Positions 50,193 to 53,000 of a stretch of DNA of 53,000 nucleotides are shown here, in pieces; position 1 is the stretch's first letter; every line of letters begins with the position of its first letter. A program made the translations under genes and the position numbers. The DNA lies in NCBI GenBank assembly GCA_903906425.1, contig CAIVKH010000047.1:1-53000 (forward strand). The letters are read 5' to 3'. The notes beneath the pieces were generated by a model. It did not search any database and was not told where the DNA came from. It worked only from the letters and a program-made list of their open reading frames with translations. Origin of the DNA: an uncultured bacterium. GTDB lineage: Bacteria > Verrucomicrobiota > Kiritimatiellia > CAIVKH01.

Positions 50193-53000
50193 ATGAACAC
50201 AGAATCCAGGGCAACATCCGCGATGCCTGTCGTACCCGCTTCAACGCCGACGCCGTCGGAAAATAGCGATCCGCCGCTTCTGGTGCCGAAAATAAAGGGC
50301 TTCAAAAAACTTTTTGAGGCACACGAAGATGACGAGAACGGATTTCCATTCGGCTCCACGGTGTTGATTTCCGGCCCGCCAGGTGCAGGGAAAACGACCT
50401 TTGCGCTCGCGCTCGTCCGATCGCTCATGATCAAATCGTCTGAGCAGCAGGATGATGATAAACAGAAGAAAGTCTTCTATTATATCAGCCCCGAAATTCA
50501 TGAAGAACGCTTGCAGAAAACGTTTTGTCCGTTTGGCTGGTTTCCTGCCCCCGGTCGCGAGGCGGAGCCGCAGAACCCGAATGAAGAAGAAAAACAGACA
50601 CAGCGTGATCAGTACAATGTCTGGACAAAATCGAACGCTGACGATGTCACCTTTGTGGTAATTGCCCCGGATCCGGAGATAGAGCGCCCGGTCCCCTCTC
50701 CGGAGGAGCAGGTAAATCACATTTTCAGTCGCATCGCAGAACGGATCGTTCCCGTCGAAGGCGATGCCGAAGATGCACATTACTTCGTCGTCATTGACAG
50801 CATGACCGCCTTGCTCAAAGGGTGTTCTTCACCGGGTGATGAGCGGCGCCAGACACACGAGATTCTGTATCGTTTGCGCGAAACTTTTGGAAAAGATAGA
50901 CTGGCCCTTACGATTCTATTGGGCGAGCAGGACATCACCCCCGATCCCTCAAATCGCCCGGCCCTAGTCGAGGACTATCTGGCGCATGTTGTCTTCCGCT
51001 TGTACAACCAGGCCCTGCCCTTGGGCCGCAGGGCACGCAAGTTTGAGATACTCAAGTCCCAGGGGATTGATATGGTGCCTGGCGAGCATTCTTGGGCAAT
51101 CGTGACCCACGATAATGTGTCGAGGCTGTTTCGCGACCAGTATCTTGTCAAAGAAGTTACAACAATGGCGCTTGTCGCCCGAAGCAAGCTATTTCCTAAG
51201 CTCAAATGGAGTACGATTGCCATTCTCCCTCGCCCCAGTCTGCAACGTCCCATTCACGGGCAGGATGATCAGCAAGAAGATGCATCAAAGAAGATTCCAT
51301 CCGATGGACCAAAGCCCTCTGATCCGAAAGAACAGCGTCCCGCAGAGAAGTCGGATACTGCCGCTGTGAATAATGCGCACGCAGCAGCTGGAACAATGGT
51401 TAAACCCCCAGATGGAGGAGAATCTTTTACCGCAATAGGTGGATCGAAATCAAATGACGAAAACACTCGACTCCATACAGGAACGCCGGGGTTGAATCAA
51501 CTTCTAAGAATTAATCAACAGTATTGGCTAAGACCGAGAGGCGTTACTGAACAAAACAGCGAAGATAACACAACCTACCCGATTAGACCTGGGAGCACAA
51601 CTTTACTCGCAGGCCCGCTGGGAACGGGAAAAACAACCCTCTGCCTCCAGTTCCTCCTTAGAGATGCAGAGGAATATCTTACAGGGGAAGTGAACGACAC
51701 GGACACAGACACAGACACAGGCAAGAATCTCTTCGTATGCCTTCATCTGTCCGCCTATACATCGGTGGATGTTGCATGGGATGATTTGCTTAGAGGCGGT
51801 GCAAATGCAATCCGAGCGATCCACCGCTCTGTCCAAGACAAATTACAGGCACGGGAAGACCATGGCAAACAATCACCGAAGCGCGGAGAATTCACCAAGG
51901 CGCTCGACGACCTAATTGGTATAGTAACACAATCTTACAAAGTGCATTCAGCATCCCGCACCAGGAAAGAATGTGATGAATATTATGAGCAATTCGTGGG
52001 ATGCCTCGAAAAGTATACAAAAGAAGCTACAGGTGACATTAAAAACGAAATCGCGTATGCGACAAAAGAACTTAATACGCTAGTTAAGATGTGCGAGAGA
52101 CATGCTAAGCTGGTTAAAAAAGGATGGCAGCAATACATTGCAGTCCTCGATTTTACGCAATCCAAATTCGATCTGAACGACCTTGCCTTTCATGTAGATT
52201 GGGCAATGGGCACGCATACTCCAAGACGGATCGCGTTCGACGGACTCTCCGAATGGGTCACAGTCTATGATCGTGCTCTTGCCGCAAAAATGCTCGAATC
52301 GATTAGCGCAGTTGTCGCGAACTATATGTTTAAGCCAAAGGGCAAAAGCGCAGAAAGAATAAAGTCTTCGCCGCAACCGTCTGTCTTCATGACTTATGAT
52401 TTGCCTTCCGAGGGAGATCCCGTGGCACCTCAATCTTTAGGTATTTCTGCCGACAACATTATTGCGCTCAAGCAGGTCAACCTCCAGGATGAAATTCACA
52501 AGGTGGTCTATGTTCTGAAGTCCAGCGGCGACACTCAGGATCAGAACGTCCGCGAACTGATTTATGATACGGAATCGCGTAAGTTTCAGGTCAGATCGGG
52601 ACTCGACACATTTAACGGTCTTTTGACAGGCAGGTTTGAGGAGGCAGAAGTTCTGCTTCAGATATTTCGAGAAAATCATGGCGAGAAATGTTTCAACCAG
52701 TGGCTCAAACATCGGTTGTCCCGTCTCTCAAATTTGCGTTTCAAAGTTCTGGACTTCTCCCGCTCTGAAATCGGGCGCACTCTGGAAGACACCAAGTCAC
52801 AAACCCTGTTTCCGCCGGCCGACCTCAAAATCATAAGCGTCGACGAATGGTGGCTTGGTTATTCTAGGAAAGAGGCGTTTGACAAGGATCATACGCTTTT
52901 GGATTTGAAAGATATGTGGCAGCCGGCTGCCGATAAGAAGAAACTCTCACCGTCATGGCAGGACTACTGGTGGTTTGAACTGGACAAAACCGGCCCTGCC
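50193..53000 (+). CDS. Large tandem KaiC/RAD55-like ATPase, 3' end outside window
   Basis: Open from ATG 50193 (AAGGAGA 13 bp upstream) to the window edge: 936 codons, no stop. Domain 1 (about 33-330): Walker A GPPGAGKTT at 61-69, Walker B VVIDS with Asp202. A charged linker (about 360-430) follows. Domain 2: TGTPGLNQLL, Walker A GPLGTGKTT at 474-482 and a candidate Walker B IAFDG with Asp683. The 200 residues between these are longer than in KaiC and include a helical coil (about 580-650). HKVVYVLKSSGD then matches the end of a KaiC domain. The last 160 residues are a separate domain, perhaps solute-binding-protein-like (ISVDEWWLGY). Lower GC than the genome. Confidence 0.85.
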   Translation, partial: MNTESRATSAMPVVPASTPTPSENSDPPLLVPKIKGFKKLFEAHEDDENGFPFGSTVLISGPPGAGKTTFALALVRSLMIKSSEQQDDDKQKKVFYYISPEIHEERLQKTFCPFGWFPAPGREAEPQNPNEEEKQTQRDQYNVWTKSNADDVTFVVIAPDPEIERPVPSPEEQVNHIFSRIAERIVPVEGDAEDAHYFVVIDSMTALLKGCSSPGDERRQTHEILYRLRETFGKDRLALTILLGEQDITPDPSNRPALVEDYLAHVVFRLYNQALPLGRRARKFEILKSQGIDMVPGEHSWAIVTHDNVSRLFRDQYLVKEVTTMALVARSKLFPKLKWSTIAILPRPSLQRPIHGQDDQQEDASKKIPSDGPKPSDPKEQRPAEKSDTAAVNNAHAAAGTMVKPPDGGESFTAIGGSKSNDENTRLHTGTPGLNQLLRINQQYWLRPRGVTEQNSEDNTTYPIRPGSTTLLAGPLGTGKTTLCLQFLLRDAEEYLTGEVNDTDTDTDTGKNLFVCLHLSAYTSVDVAWDDLLRGGANAIRAIHRSVQDKLQAREDHGKQSPKRGEFTKALDDLIGIVTQSYKVHSASRTRKECDEYYEQFVGCLEKYTKEATGDIKNEIAYATKELNTLVKMCERHAKLVKKGWQQYIAVLDFTQSKFDLNDLAFHVDWAMGTHTPRRIAFDGLSEWVTVYDRALAAKMLESISAVVANYMFKPKGKSAERIKSSPQPSVFMTYDLPSEGDPVAPQSLGISADNIIALKQVNLQDEIHKVVYVLKSSGDTQDQNVRELIYDTESRKFQVRSGLDTFNGLLTGRFEEAEVLLQIFRENHGEKCFNQWLKHRLSRLSNLRFKVLDFSRSEIGRTLEDTKSQTLFPPADLKIISVDEWWLGYSRKEAFDKDHTLLDLKDMWQPAADKKKLSPSWQDYWWFELDKTGPA

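Noticed and set aside
50193..53000. Circadian clock kaiABC locus
   Set aside because: No KaiA or KaiB gene is next to it, and the protein is far longer than KaiC with unrelated insertions; only the ATPase fold is shared.

Overview
The window reads as one contig from a GC-rich bacterium of the PVC superphylum, most likely Verrucomicrobiota or Kiritimatiellota. This is an inference from gene content: PQQ-like beta-propellers, a TIGR03790-type secreted protein, an H-X9-DG-type pseudopilin, tandem EF-hand proteins, a GH101-related glycoside hydrolase, and a Lys/Ala-tailed ribosomal protein S2. Most of the DNA is dense and high-GC. Two stretches are visibly lower in GC and look acquired: about 4.3-7.7 kb (two lipoproteins and an IS630-type element) and about 49-53 kb (a verrucomicrobial-type hypothetical gene and a very large KaiC-like ATPase gene that runs off the window).

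Layout. 1-4.3 kb: secreted glycoside hydrolase (partial), secreted alpha/beta hydrolase, CBS protein, queF. 4.3-7.7 kb: low-GC island with a lipoprotein, an HEGGH metallopeptidase-like lipoprotein and a broken IS630 copy. 7.7-15.1 kb: tsf and rpsB, a secreted subtilase, hemB, an EamA-type transporter, hemH and a small membrane protein. 15.1-27.8 kb: a long minus-strand run of tightly overlapping genes that appears to build a redox chain. It holds two PQQ-like propellers plus a third at its 3' end, an NHL-type propeller, a small Tat protein, a NapG-like Tat ferredoxin, a NapH-like membrane ferredoxin, a fused NuoE/NuoF-type flavoprotein and a HydA/GltD-like FAD protein. 27.9-35.2 kb: panC, YhcH, SGNH lipoprotein, tRNA-Ser, TrmH, a pseudopilin region, TIGR03790 and an orphan histidine kinase. 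35.3-39 kb: dTDP-rhamnose genes rfbB, rfbA and rfbC with an AlkD gene between them. 39-42.3 kb: EF-hand pair, epmA and efp. 42.6-48.6 kb: ankyrin protein, SGNH protein, lipoprotein, HAD phosphatase, glycosyltransferase and an exopolysaccharide-initiating sugar transferase.

The most striking non-gene signal is a 15-bp palindrome, TTCCAATSATTGGAA. I count about 36 copies at 16 loci. It almost always occurs as pairs (sometimes 3-4 units) whose starts lie 32 bp apart (31-33), close to three helical turns, with a 17-bp GC-rich spacer. It sits in divergent, convergent and co-directional gaps. Two pairs lie in frame inside genes of the redox cluster, and one supplies the last codons of a glycosyltransferase. 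Good copies are absent from the two low-GC stretches. I regard this paired element and the redox cluster as the two candidates for something undescribed; the KaiC-like giant is third. Function for all three is inference.
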